A model generated the notes under the pieces. It saw only the letters and a program-made list of their open reading frames with translations. It had not been told where the DNA came from and made no database searches. The translations under genes and the position numbers were made by a program. This document shows positions 1 through 7,361 of a stretch of 9,808 nucleotides of DNA, piece by piece. The DNA comes from CAYTLQ01 sp964438715 (GTDB lineage: Bacteria; Bacteroidota; Ignavibacteria; Ignavibacteriales; Ignavibacteriaceae). Every line of letters starts with the position of its first letter. Position 1 is the first letter of the stretch. The DNA lies in contig CAYTLQ010000114.1 in NCBI GenBank assembly GCA_964438715.1, positions 1-9,808 on the forward strand. The letters run 5' to 3'.

Positions 1-2827
1 TGGGCTTAAACTTGCATCCGCTGGCGGCAAAAGCATTGGGAAAGTCATCGATGCTGACAAAAAAACAGAGAGTATCGGTGCCAATATTACCCTTGCCGGT
101 ACCAGCTATGGTGCGGCAAACAATGTAAATTGTGATTATACAATTATTAATCGTCCTCCCGGAACTTATACAATGAACGCCACTTATGTAGGCTACAAAG
201 ATGTTACTGTAGAGAATGTGAAAGTTTACTCGGGCCTGACGACCGAGCAGAATTTTGAACTTCGCAGTAATGTGCTTCAAACAAGCGATGTAATTATTGT
301 TGCTGAAAAGCCATTAATTAATAAGAATCAGACGAACTCAACTGCAATAATTAAATCGGAAGACCTCGAAAATCTGCCGGTTCGTGATGTCGCTGCTATT
401 GTTTCCAATCAGGCCGGTGTTGTACGGCAGGGTGGTAACATCTATGTACGCGGTTCCCGCTCTGATGCGGTTGCATTTTATGTTGATGGAGTTCTTGTAA
501 ACGATCCTCTTTTTGGTGGAAACAACACAAGTATCATTAACAATGCTATCGAAGAAATTCAGTTTCAGGCAGGCGGTTACACTGCTGAGTTCGGAGGCGC
601 TAACGCAGGTATTATTAATACAACCTTAAAGACCGGTAGCGAGAACTACAAATTTGGTCTTGAGGTTATTACTGATAATTTTGTTGGTAAAGGAAGTGAT
701 CGTAAGTTCCTTGGCGGATATTCATACGGTTATAGTGAATATGTATTGTCTTTAAGCGGACCGATTATTCCAAACGATAAGCGGTTTAAATTCTATCTTG
801 CCGGCAGTGATGTATTCCAGAGAAGCGGCGCCCGGTATTGGGAGGGTATAGATATGCGCGGCATTTATGACCCAAGCCGTGGAGCACAAGCGGAAACACT
901 AGATATCGTTTATCCTAAAGGATATCGACTTGCTGAAGCTCAGAAGAATAACCGTATTCAGGGTAACTTCACCGCTGATCTGAATCCCTTCCTCATCAAA
1001 GTTGGCGGAACTTATTATCAGTATCATAACCAGACCGGTTCAGGTATTGGTAATGTATTTAATACCGTTCGCACTCCCATCAATGAAGGGTACACAGCTA
1101 CAGGTAACCTGAAGTTTACACATTTGCTCTCAAGCACAATGTATTATGATATTAACTTCAGTTATTATAGCGATTTCTATGTCAGTATGGATCCTCAGTT
1201 GAAGCACAACATTCTTGCGTATGGCGATTCTGTTGAAAATGCTAAACTCGGATATACATTACAGGGTGAAAGTTCAAACCAGACACCATATCGTCTATAT
1301 GGTTTCCAGTTTAACAAATACGGCACAATGGTATCCAGTTATGAAAAGCGCAGAAATGCTTCCTGGAATATCAAAGCCGATCTTTTCTATCAGTTAGGAA
1401 AAAATCATGAATTTAAAACCGGTGTTGATTACAAGGCATGGACAATCCGTCGTTATGCTTTGCCTACACCGTTTGATCTCGCATCATTTGTAAGCAATAA
1501 CCCTGACGCTCCTGCGGATCAGTGGTATCAGAGACTTGATAACTACGGCTATGATCCGTATGGTAATCAGGTTGATGATACAGAAGGAATCTACAGAGCT
1601 AAAACCCCTGTGTTTGTCGGAGCATATATTCAGGATAAAATGGAATTTAACGACCTCGTAATCAACGCAGGTATCCGTTATGACTATATTGACTCAGACA
1701 GTAAAGTTTTCTCAAATCCGTTTGATATTGATTTTGATGCAAATGGTATTATTGATGAAACAAAACTTATAGATGTTAAACCGCTTTCTCAACTGAGTCC
1801 TCGTCTTGGTTTCTCATTCAGTTTAACCGAGAGATCAAAATTCCATGCTCAGTACGGTAAATTTGTACAGCAGACTCGTCTTCGTGACATTTATCAGGGA
1901 CTTATTGTAGTTTCCGATAATATTAAAGGTGGTTATGCAATCCAAAGTCCGGTTGGCTTCGGTCTCCGTCCGGAAAGAACTACCTCATACGATATTGGTT
2001 TCTCACAGCAGTTAACCGATAATGTAGCGTTTGATATGACACTGTTCTACAAAGATATCAAAGATCAGGTGCAGATTCGTAACATTCCTTCTGAACCAGG
2101 TGCTCAGCATGGTGGTTACTATGCGTTTGTCAATGGAGACTTTTCAACTACGAAAGGATTTGAGTTTCAGGTTGATATGCGCAGAACAGAGCGTCTCGCT
2201 GCATCGTTAGATTATACTTACTCAGATGCCCGCGGTACAGGTTCTAACCCAAGTACAGGTTTCCGTGCATTGTGGCAGTCACCAACAACTACACCGTATT
2301 TCCCGCAACAGGTGTCACCACTTGACTTTAACCAGACTCACAGAGGTTCGCTCAATCTGGACTATCGTTTTGCTAAGGATGATGGACCGGCGGCTCTTCA
2401 CGAGTTCGGAGCTAATCTTCTTTTGACCTTTAACAGTGGTCACAATTTTACAAAAGTAGTTGGTTACGGTAACGGTCGTATTCCTCAGGAGACTCTTAAT
2501 GAGTCCACAACACCTTGGAATTTCCAGATTGATCTGAAAGTGGACAAATCATTTACATTAGGCCCGCTCTCAGCTAATGTTTATATTCTTGTTCTTAATG
2601 TTCTTGATACAAAGAATGTAACCGATGTATTCATCCAAACCGGTAGTACAAACGATGGTTATCTTGCTTCAGAAGAAGGCAGAACAAGGATTGAAAGCTG
2701 GAGATCCACTTACGGCGATAAATATGCGCAGAATTATATTGATCTCTATAATGCAATCAATAATACGAACGCAAATATTTATGGAACTCCTAGGCAGATA
2801 CGCTTGGGTATACAGCTCGATTATTAA
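1..2827 (+). CDS. TonB-dependent receptor with N-terminal carboxypeptidase-regulatory-like domain (5' partial)
   Basis: Outer-membrane receptor that would import a ligand using TonB/ExbBD energy; the substrate cannot be told from sequence. The frame is open from base 2, giving 941 visible residues, so the ATG at 173 is internal. Visible residues about 13-85 form a CarboxypepD_reg-like beta-sandwich (GKVIDAD start, then RPPGTYT and YVGY). A TonB-box-like stretch (DVIIVAEKP) lies at about 96-104. The plug domain covers about 112-212, with IYVRGSRSDAVAFYVDGV at 147-164, and the rest is a beta-barrel ending in an aromatic residue (RLGIQLDY), as outer-membrane proteins do. The first visible residues (LKLASAGG) look like the end of a signal peptide, so probably only a few codons are missing. 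An Asp-rich EF-hand-like loop lies at 1730-1759. No SusD-type gene follows; the next gene is a large secreted protein 36 bases on, with no terminator between. Family assignment is firm. Confidence 0.93.
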   Translation, partial: GLKLASAGGKSIGKVIDADKKTESIGANITLAGTSYGAANNVNCDYTIINRPPGTYTMNATYVGYKDVTVENVKVYSGLTTEQNFELRSNVLQTSDVIIVAEKPLINKNQTNSTAIIKSEDLENLPVRDVAAIVSNQAGVVRQGGNIYVRGSRSDAVAFYVDGVLVNDPLFGGNNTSIINNAIEEIQFQAGGYTAEFGGANAGIINTTLKTGSENYKFGLEVITDNFVGKGSDRKFLGGYSYGYSEYVLSLSGPIIPNDKRFKFYLAGSDVFQRSGARYWEGIDMRGIYDPSRGAQAETLDIVYPKGYRLAEAQKNNRIQGNFTADLNPFLIKVGGTYYQYHNQTGSGIGNVFNTVRTPINEGYTATGNLKFTHLLSSTMYYDINFSYYSDFYVSMDPQLKHNILAYGDSVENAKLGYTLQGESSNQTPYRLYGFQFNKYGTMVSSYEKRRNASWNIKADLFYQLGKNHEFKTGVDYKAWTIRRYALPTPFDLASFVSNNPDAPADQWYQRLDNYGYDPYGNQVDDTEGIYRAKTPVFVGAYIQDKMEFNDLVINAGIRYDYIDSDSKVFSNPFDIDFDANGIIDETKLIDVKPLSQLSPRLGFSFSLTERSKFHAQYGKFVQQTRLRDIYQGLIVVSDNIKGGYAIQSPVGFGLRPERTTSYDIGFSQQLTDNVAFDMTLFYKDIKDQVQIRNIPSEPGAQHGGYYAFVNGDFSTTKGFEFQVDMRRTERLAASLDYTYSDARGTGSNPSTGFRALWQSPTTTPYFPQQVSPLDFNQTHRGSLNLDYRFAKDDGPAALHEFGANLLLTFNSGHNFTKVVGYGNGRIPQETLNESTTPWNFQIDLKVDKSFTLGPLSANVYILVLNVLDTKNVTDVFIQTGSTNDGYLASEEGRTRIESWRSTYGDKYAQNYIDLYNAINNTNANIYGTPRQIRLGIQLDY

Positions 2828-2849
2828 TCAGTAACGATGCTAAGTTTTT

Positions 2850-2855
2850 AAGGAG
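2850..2855 (+). promoter_or_regulatory. Shine-Dalgarno sequence of the large secreted protein gene
   Basis: AAGGAG lies 8 bases before the ATG at 2864. It is a near-perfect anti-16S match and supports that start. No terminator-like hairpin lies between the receptor stop and this site, so translation is probably from a shared transcript. Confidence 0.8.
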
Positions 2856-2863
2856 TTTACAAA

Positions 2864-5800
2864 ATGAAAAATATCAGTAAAAAATTATTGCTTTTGATAT
2901 TACTGCCTGCGCTGTTCCTCGGCCTTAAGATTAAGGAGGATAAGAATAAAAACAACGGGCAGAATGTTCAAAAGATCACAACTAATGATCTGAGAGATAA
3001 TATTGCAATCAACCAGATCAATATGTTGTTCTATAACAATGGCATTGGTTCATACAATAACCAAGGCAGTGGTTCCTCCGGTCTGTATTGGCCCGGTGGT
3101 ATAAACGCAGTACAGACTGCTGTTTTTGAGGACGGTCTTATTTTTGGAGCTAAAGTAGGTACTGAAATCCGTGTTGGTGGAAGTACTTATCGTGCAGGAT
3201 TACAAGCCGGCCCAATGCTTGCAGATGGAACACCCGCAAACCCTAATGATCCAAAATATAAAATCTGGAAAATCCGTAAAGGATGGGAATCACTTCCAGC
3301 AGGTTCAGAAAGAGATCGTTTGGAATATGACTACAACAACTGGCCAGTTGAAGACGGTGCTCCGTGGGTTGATGTAAACGGTGACGGCGTTTTTACTCGT
3401 GGCGTAGATGCACCCGATTTTATTGGCGATGAAGTAAACTGGATGGTGATGAACGACGGCGATCCTTCTCGTACGACATTCCTCTATGGTACTCAACCAA
3501 TGGGATTGGAAATTCAGTGCACAATTTTCGGATTCAACCGTACCGGTGCTCTGGGTGATATGGTGTTCAAAAAATATAAATTTATAAATAAAGGTAATAA
3601 CACACTCCGTGATATGGTCGTAGCATACTGGTCCGATCCTGACCTCGGTGATGCAAACGATGATTTCAACGGGTGTGATACTACTCTTTCTATTGGTTAT
3701 ATTTATAATGGTGATAATAATGATGCCGGAGCGAATGGCTACGGAGCTGCTCCTCCTGCACTCGCTTATGACTTTTTCCAGGGTCCTATAATTCCGTATG
3801 ACCCTGTAAAGTATCCTATAATAACTCAGAAAAATCTTCCTGATAGTGCAAAATTTGATGGTAAATGGAGAAAAGGTTATACAAACCTTCCTTTAACTTC
3901 ATTTGCTTTCTATATCAACGGTAGCGCTATTTATTCCGATCCAGATCTTGGTGTTCCGCAAGGATCTGTACAAATGTATAACTACATGACAAGTAAACTT
4001 TGGGATGGTCAACCGTTTATTGATCCAACTACAGGTCAGCCTGCTCAATACTGTCTCGCCGGTGATCCGGTGAATGGCACAGGCTGGTATGAAGGTGCCG
4101 GATGGCCGGGTGGACAAGCACCGGGTGATCGTCGTTTTACCCTTTCATCAGGTCCTTTTACTATGGCTCCCGGTGATACACAGGAAGTTGTAGTTGGTAT
4201 TCTGATTGGTCGTGGTACAGATAACATAAATTCTATTAAGGTAATGAAAGAAGTAGATGCTGCAGCCCAGCTTGCATACGATCTGGATTTTAACCTTGTT
4301 CCATCTCCTTCTCAGGCAAGTGTTACAATGGTACCTCTTGACAGGAGAATTGTTTTCCACTGGGCTGACAATGCTGAGTCTTATTCTGTATTTGATCCAT
4401 TACTTGGGGGAAAGAATCTTGCTGATACAACTTATGATTTCGAAGGGTATGAGGTTTATCAGTACAAAGATATTCGTGGTACAGATCCAATTTTGTTAGC
4501 TACTTATGATAAAGCCAATGGTATAACCAAAATACTCGATTGGCAGACAGTGCAAGGTGAAAATGTCCTTCTACCAGTAGCGGCGGGAAACGATGGCGGA
4601 TTAAAGCGCGTTTATGAAGCAACAATAGATAAATACACTAATAAGCCTTTTAATAACGGTACTCCATATTATTTTGGTGTTGTTTCTTACGGTTATTCGC
4701 CAAACAGTGCTCCGAAAGTCTTGAAAACAACTCACGCGCCCATTGAAGTTTATCCTCAGGCAGATGCTGTTGGAACGGAATATACCTATAATTATAATTC
4801 CACAATACCGGTTACCAAATCATCGTTAGCGAATGATGGTGTAGTAGCTGTTCAGGTGGTTGATCCCAATCAGCTAACAGGGCACACTTATAAAGTATTC
4901 TTAAGTGGTAGTCCATTGAGGTGGGGATTACTCGATCAGACAACAGGTGATACGCTATTGAAAAACCAAACCTTTGCGACATTAACTTCCTCAGGGTTTG
5001 ATTTTCTTACTGAATCCAAAGTTATACATGGCTTTGTGATTAAAGTTGCTGATCCGGGTTCCGGATCGTCGAAAATCAAGGAAGTTGTTATGACCAAAAA
5101 TGCAGGGGTAACCGTTCCGAGCTCAGGTAATGTATTGCCGTATATTGCTCGAGGCGGACAGAATGTATTTGGTATTTCAACAGCCGGATCGCGCGGTTGG
5201 TGGATTGCCGCCGAAAAATCAAATAGCAATACTTTAGAAAATCTCAACTATTCATCTACGGTTGGAGTAAATGATTTTGAACTCCGATTTACTTCTACCG
5301 GTAGTGAATTCTACAGTTTCTATAGTAAAGGCGGCTTAACCGGTTTGATCACTCGTGCAAATCCTAAGGGCAAAAACACTGTTCCATTTGAAGCATGGAA
5401 CATCGGAGACCCGAATGATCCTTCGGATGATAAACAACTTTATATTAAGATAAATGATGAAGCTCCGAGAGTAATCTCTGGTCGCAGAGACAGTATCTGG
5501 TCAGGTAATTGGGTAAATCAGTCACGCCTGCGCCAGGATAGTGTTCTTTATGAAGAAATCTATTTCTACAATCCGCCCGGAGGAACTTATGTTACACCGC
5601 TACCTGCAGGTGTAGTATCAACAAACGCAGACTATCCAATTGGTTCTTTGCAGATTGCGGCCTCAAACCTAACTAGTTTCCCTGCACCCGGTACGGTAAT
5701 TCGTATCTCTACATGGAAACCATTGAAGAGTACCGATTCATTTACCTTTACTGCAACTAAGCCAAAGAAGGATGACATTGCAAATGCAAAGTCGAGAATT

Positions 5801-6112
5801 GATGAAATAAGTGTTTACCCGAATCCTTATTTCGGCGCAAATTCGCTTGAAAGAGATAAATATCAGCGTTTTGTAAGGTTCACAAAACTTCCAACACAAG
5901 CTACTATAAGAATTTATACACTTGCTGGTACATTTGTACAGCGTATAGATAAGAATAGTTCTTCACAATATGTTGATTGGAATTTGCTGAACCGCGATAA
6001 CATACCGGTTGCTTCCGGTATTTATCTGGCTTATATCGATATCCCGGGCGTAGGAACGAAAATTCTGAAGATCGCCGTGATTCAGGAAACTCCTTATATC
6101 GATAGACTATAG
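2864..6112 (+). CDS. Large secreted protein with FN3-like module and T9SS type A-like C-terminal sorting domain
   Basis: Predicted surface-exposed or secreted protein of 1082 residues with no known enzymatic activity. It starts with a Lys-rich n-region and Leu-rich core (residues 1-21) typical of a signal peptide, but no clear AxA cleavage site follows. Residues about 30-475 match, from memory, a large uncharacterised family in Ignavibacteria-like genomes. Its marks here are VGGSTYRAGLQ, a Ca-binding-like DVNGDG loop (170-175), an Asp-rich stretch beginning WSDPDLGD (256-272), and GPFTMAPGDTQEVVVG before about 441. Residues about 480-630 look fibronectin-III-like (FEGYEVYQ, then PYYFGVVSYGYSP). 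The last 100 residues begin VYPNPYFG and contain RFTKLPTQATIRIYTLAG and ASGIYLAYI, the pattern of Por/T9SS type A sorting domains. It has three cysteines (219, 271, 397). It sits between a TonB-dependent receptor and a PorV-like gene. Export by T9SS is inferred from the tail; the ligand is unknown. Confidence 0.85.
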   Translation: MKNISKKLLLLILLPALFLGLKIKEDKNKNNGQNVQKITTNDLRDNIAINQINMLFYNNGIGSYNNQGSGSSGLYWPGGINAVQTAVFEDGLIFGAKVGTEIRVGGSTYRAGLQAGPMLADGTPANPNDPKYKIWKIRKGWESLPAGSERDRLEYDYNNWPVEDGAPWVDVNGDGVFTRGVDAPDFIGDEVNWMVMNDGDPSRTTFLYGTQPMGLEIQCTIFGFNRTGALGDMVFKKYKFINKGNNTLRDMVVAYWSDPDLGDANDDFNGCDTTLSIGYIYNGDNNDAGANGYGAAPPALAYDFFQGPIIPYDPVKYPIITQKNLPDSAKFDGKWRKGYTNLPLTSFAFYINGSAIYSDPDLGVPQGSVQMYNYMTSKLWDGQPFIDPTTGQPAQYCLAGDPVNGTGWYEGAGWPGGQAPGDRRFTLSSGPFTMAPGDTQEVVVGILIGRGTDNINSIKVMKEVDAAAQLAYDLDFNLVPSPSQASVTMVPLDRRIVFHWADNAESYSVFDPLLGGKNLADTTYDFEGYEVYQYKDIRGTDPILLATYDKANGITKILDWQTVQGENVLLPVAAGNDGGLKRVYEATIDKYTNKPFNNGTPYYFGVVSYGYSPNSAPKVLKTTHAPIEVYPQADAVGTEYTYNYNSTIPVTKSSLANDGVVAVQVVDPNQLTGHTYKVFLSGSPLRWGLLDQTTGDTLLKNQTFATLTSSGFDFLTESKVIHGFVIKVADPGSGSSKIKEVVMTKNAGVTVPSSGNVLPYIARGGQNVFGISTAGSRGWWIAAEKSNSNTLENLNYSSTVGVNDFELRFTSTGSEFYSFYSKGGLTGLITRANPKGKNTVPFEAWNIGDPNDPSDDKQLYIKINDEAPRVISGRRDSIWSGNWVNQSRLRQDSVLYEEIYFYNPPGGTYVTPLPAGVVSTNADYPIGSLQIAASNLTSFPAPGTVIRISTWKPLKSTDSFTFTATKPKKDDIANAKSRIDEISVYPNPYFGANSLERDKYQRFVRFTKLPTQATIRIYTLAGTFVQRIDKNSSSQYVDWNLLNRDNIPVASGIYLAYIDIPGVGTKILKIAVIQETPYIDRL

Positions 6113-6145
6113 TTAACGGGAATCTCTAACAAGAAAGAAATATAT

Positions 6146-6149
6146 GGAG
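6146..6149 (+). promoter_or_regulatory. Shine-Dalgarno sequence that fixes the PorV-like gene start
   Basis: GGAG lies 6 bases before the ATG at 6156. The longer frame opens at an ATG at 6144 that overlaps this ribosome-binding site, so 6156 is the better start. It also begins the protein with MKKYVK directly ahead of a hydrophobic signal-peptide core. Confidence 0.75.
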
Positions 6150-6155
6150 ATTATT

Positions 6156-7190
6156 ATGAAAAAATATGTAAAAATAGTAATTGTTCTTTTTCTTGTCCTC
6201 TTTCTGGGAGGGCAGGATGTATATGCTGGCGGTGGCAAGCGTAACGGTACTGCCGGCGCTCAGGAGCTGTTAATTCCCGTTGGAGCCCGTGGTTTGGCAT
6301 TAAATGGCGGTTATGTTGCCGGTATTGGCGGCGTAGAAGCTATTTATTATAATCCGGCAGGAATGATAAATTCTCAGAGTGGAGTAGAAGTACTCTTCTC
6401 ACAAATGTCCTATATTGCTGATATCGGTGTTTCTTACGCGGCTCTTTCCACCGGTTTTGGCGATGCAGGCGCATTTGGTTTCAGCATTAAGTCAATTAAC
6501 TTTGGCGATATACCTGTTACCACCGTTGAAAATCCTCAGGGAGACGGTTCTACTTTCTCTCCGACATTCGTAACAATTGGTGTAACCTACGCAAATAATC
6601 TTACCGATAGAATTCGCGTTGGAGCAAACCTGAAATTAGTGAGCGAAAAAATCGTGCGCGTGAGCGCCTCCGGTTTAGCAATCGATGCAGGTGTGCAGTA
6701 TTCAGGTTTTGCCGGTATTGAAGGGTTGAAACTCGGTGTTGTACTGAAAAATTTCGGTGCTCAAATGAAATTTGATGGACCTGATCTTTTACGCAGTGCA
6801 GAAGATGCTACCAGTCTTCGTGGAACACAATTCTACAAGATTGATGCAGCCGGTTTCGATCTTCCCTCTCAACTCGAGTTAGGTGTAGCGTATGAGCAGC
6901 AGCTCGCCGATAAACTTGGCGCTTTATTTACAACCACATATCAGGATAATAACTTCCTAAATGATGAGTATAAATTAGCTGCTGAATTTACTTATGACAA
7001 TATGTTCTATCTTCGCGGTGGTTATGCCTTTGTTCCACAAGCCGCTGAGGTTGAAGAGAACATTTTTGGACCTACATTTGGCGCTGGAGTTATGGTTGAC
7101 AGCGGTGTAAAAGTGTACTTCGATTATGCTTTCCGTTATACCGAATTTTTTGATTCGAACCATATGTTCGCATTGAAACTCGGTTTCTGA
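6156..7190 (+). CDS. PorV/PorQ family outer-membrane beta-barrel protein
   Basis: Probable outer-membrane barrel of the PorV/PorQ (FadL-like) family, 344 residues from the ATG at 6156. Residues 1-24 are a signal peptide with cleavage likely after VYA. The mature start carries the family hallmarks: GTAGAQELLIPVGARGLALNGG, then GGVEAIYYNPAGM, a small-residue Asn-Pro-Ala-Gly motif conserved in these proteins. Alternating amphipathic beta-strands follow, and the chain ends FALKLGF with a C-terminal phenylalanine typical of BAM substrates. In characterised T9SS, PorV binds the C-terminal domains of cargo and shuttles them from the SprA translocon to the attachment complex. The gene directly upstream encodes a protein with such a domain, so a dedicated shuttle or anchor role is attractive but inferred. 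No T9SS core genes lie in the window. An ATG at 6144 would add four residues but overlaps the ribosome-binding site. Confidence 0.87.
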   Translation: MKKYVKIVIVLFLVLFLGGQDVYAGGGKRNGTAGAQELLIPVGARGLALNGGYVAGIGGVEAIYYNPAGMINSQSGVEVLFSQMSYIADIGVSYAALSTGFGDAGAFGFSIKSINFGDIPVTTVENPQGDGSTFSPTFVTIGVTYANNLTDRIRVGANLKLVSEKIVRVSASGLAIDAGVQYSGFAGIEGLKLGVVLKNFGAQMKFDGPDLLRSAEDATSLRGTQFYKIDAAGFDLPSQLELGVAYEQQLADKLGALFTTTYQDNNFLNDEYKLAAEFTYDNMFYLRGGYAFVPQAAEVEENIFGPTFGAGVMVDSGVKVYFDYAFRYTEFFDSNHMFALKLGF

Positions 7191-7210
7191 TAGTACAGCG
7201 GTTAAATTTC

Positions 7211-7247
7211 GAACCGGAGTTCCGAAAGGCGCTCCGGTTTTTTTTTT
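7211..7247 (+). terminator. Rho-independent terminator ending the receptor/cargo/PorV unit
   Basis: AACCGGAG (7212-7219) pairs with CTCCGGTT (7232-7239). Inside is a short CC-GAAA-GG mini-hairpin (7222-7229) with a GNRA-type tetraloop, and T7238-T7247 forms a run of ten Ts. It begins 20 bases after the PorV-like stop codon. It lacks a matching A-tract on its 5' side, so it should act on + strand transcripts only. Confidence 0.9.
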
Positions 7248-7286
7248 GCCTTTTATTAATGCACTATTCCACGGAGAGAATCTGAA

Positions 7287-7350
7287 TTTGAATTTTATTA
7301 CATTTCATTATGCAAATGAATTTTTTTTATCTCTTCGTTTTCACTATCTA
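7287..7350 (+). promoter_or_regulatory. Possible promoter region for the GWxTD/lipid A operon
   Basis: The AT-rich gap between the terminator and the next gene must hold the start of the second transcription unit unless there is read-through. Candidates are TTTG/TTGAAT at 7287-7293 followed 15 bases later by TATGCA (7309-7314), and a TATCTA at 7345-7350 that would give a nearly leaderless transcript for the ATG at 7362. Neither is a good consensus match, so the exact element is not resolved. Confidence 0.25.
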
Positions 7351-7361
7351 GCGGAACTTCT

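Noticed and set aside
173..175. ATG at 173 as the receptor start codon
   Set aside because: The frame is open back to base 2 and encodes the first part of the carboxypeptidase-regulatory-like domain and the likely end of a signal peptide, so this Met is internal.
2226..2834. Short same-strand frames inside the 3' part of the receptor gene (2226-2426 and 2625-2834)
   Set aside because: They are out-of-frame readings of barrel strands with no ribosome-binding site and no protein-like composition. The second ends close to the next gene only by chance.
4936..5247. 103-codon antisense open frame
   Set aside because: It lies wholly inside the secreted-protein gene, its translation shows no recognisable domain or signal peptide, and the sense frame has clear family motifs on both sides.
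1..6112. SusC/SusD polysaccharide utilisation locus
   Set aside because: The receptor resembles SusC in having the extra N-terminal domain, but the next gene is not a SusD-like lipoprotein and no glycoside hydrolase is present.
6112..6130. GTTA...TAAC inverted repeat after the secreted-protein stop codon
   Set aside because: Only four base pairs and no T-run follows, so it is not a terminator. The downstream PorV-like gene has its own strong ribosome-binding site and is likely on the same transcript.
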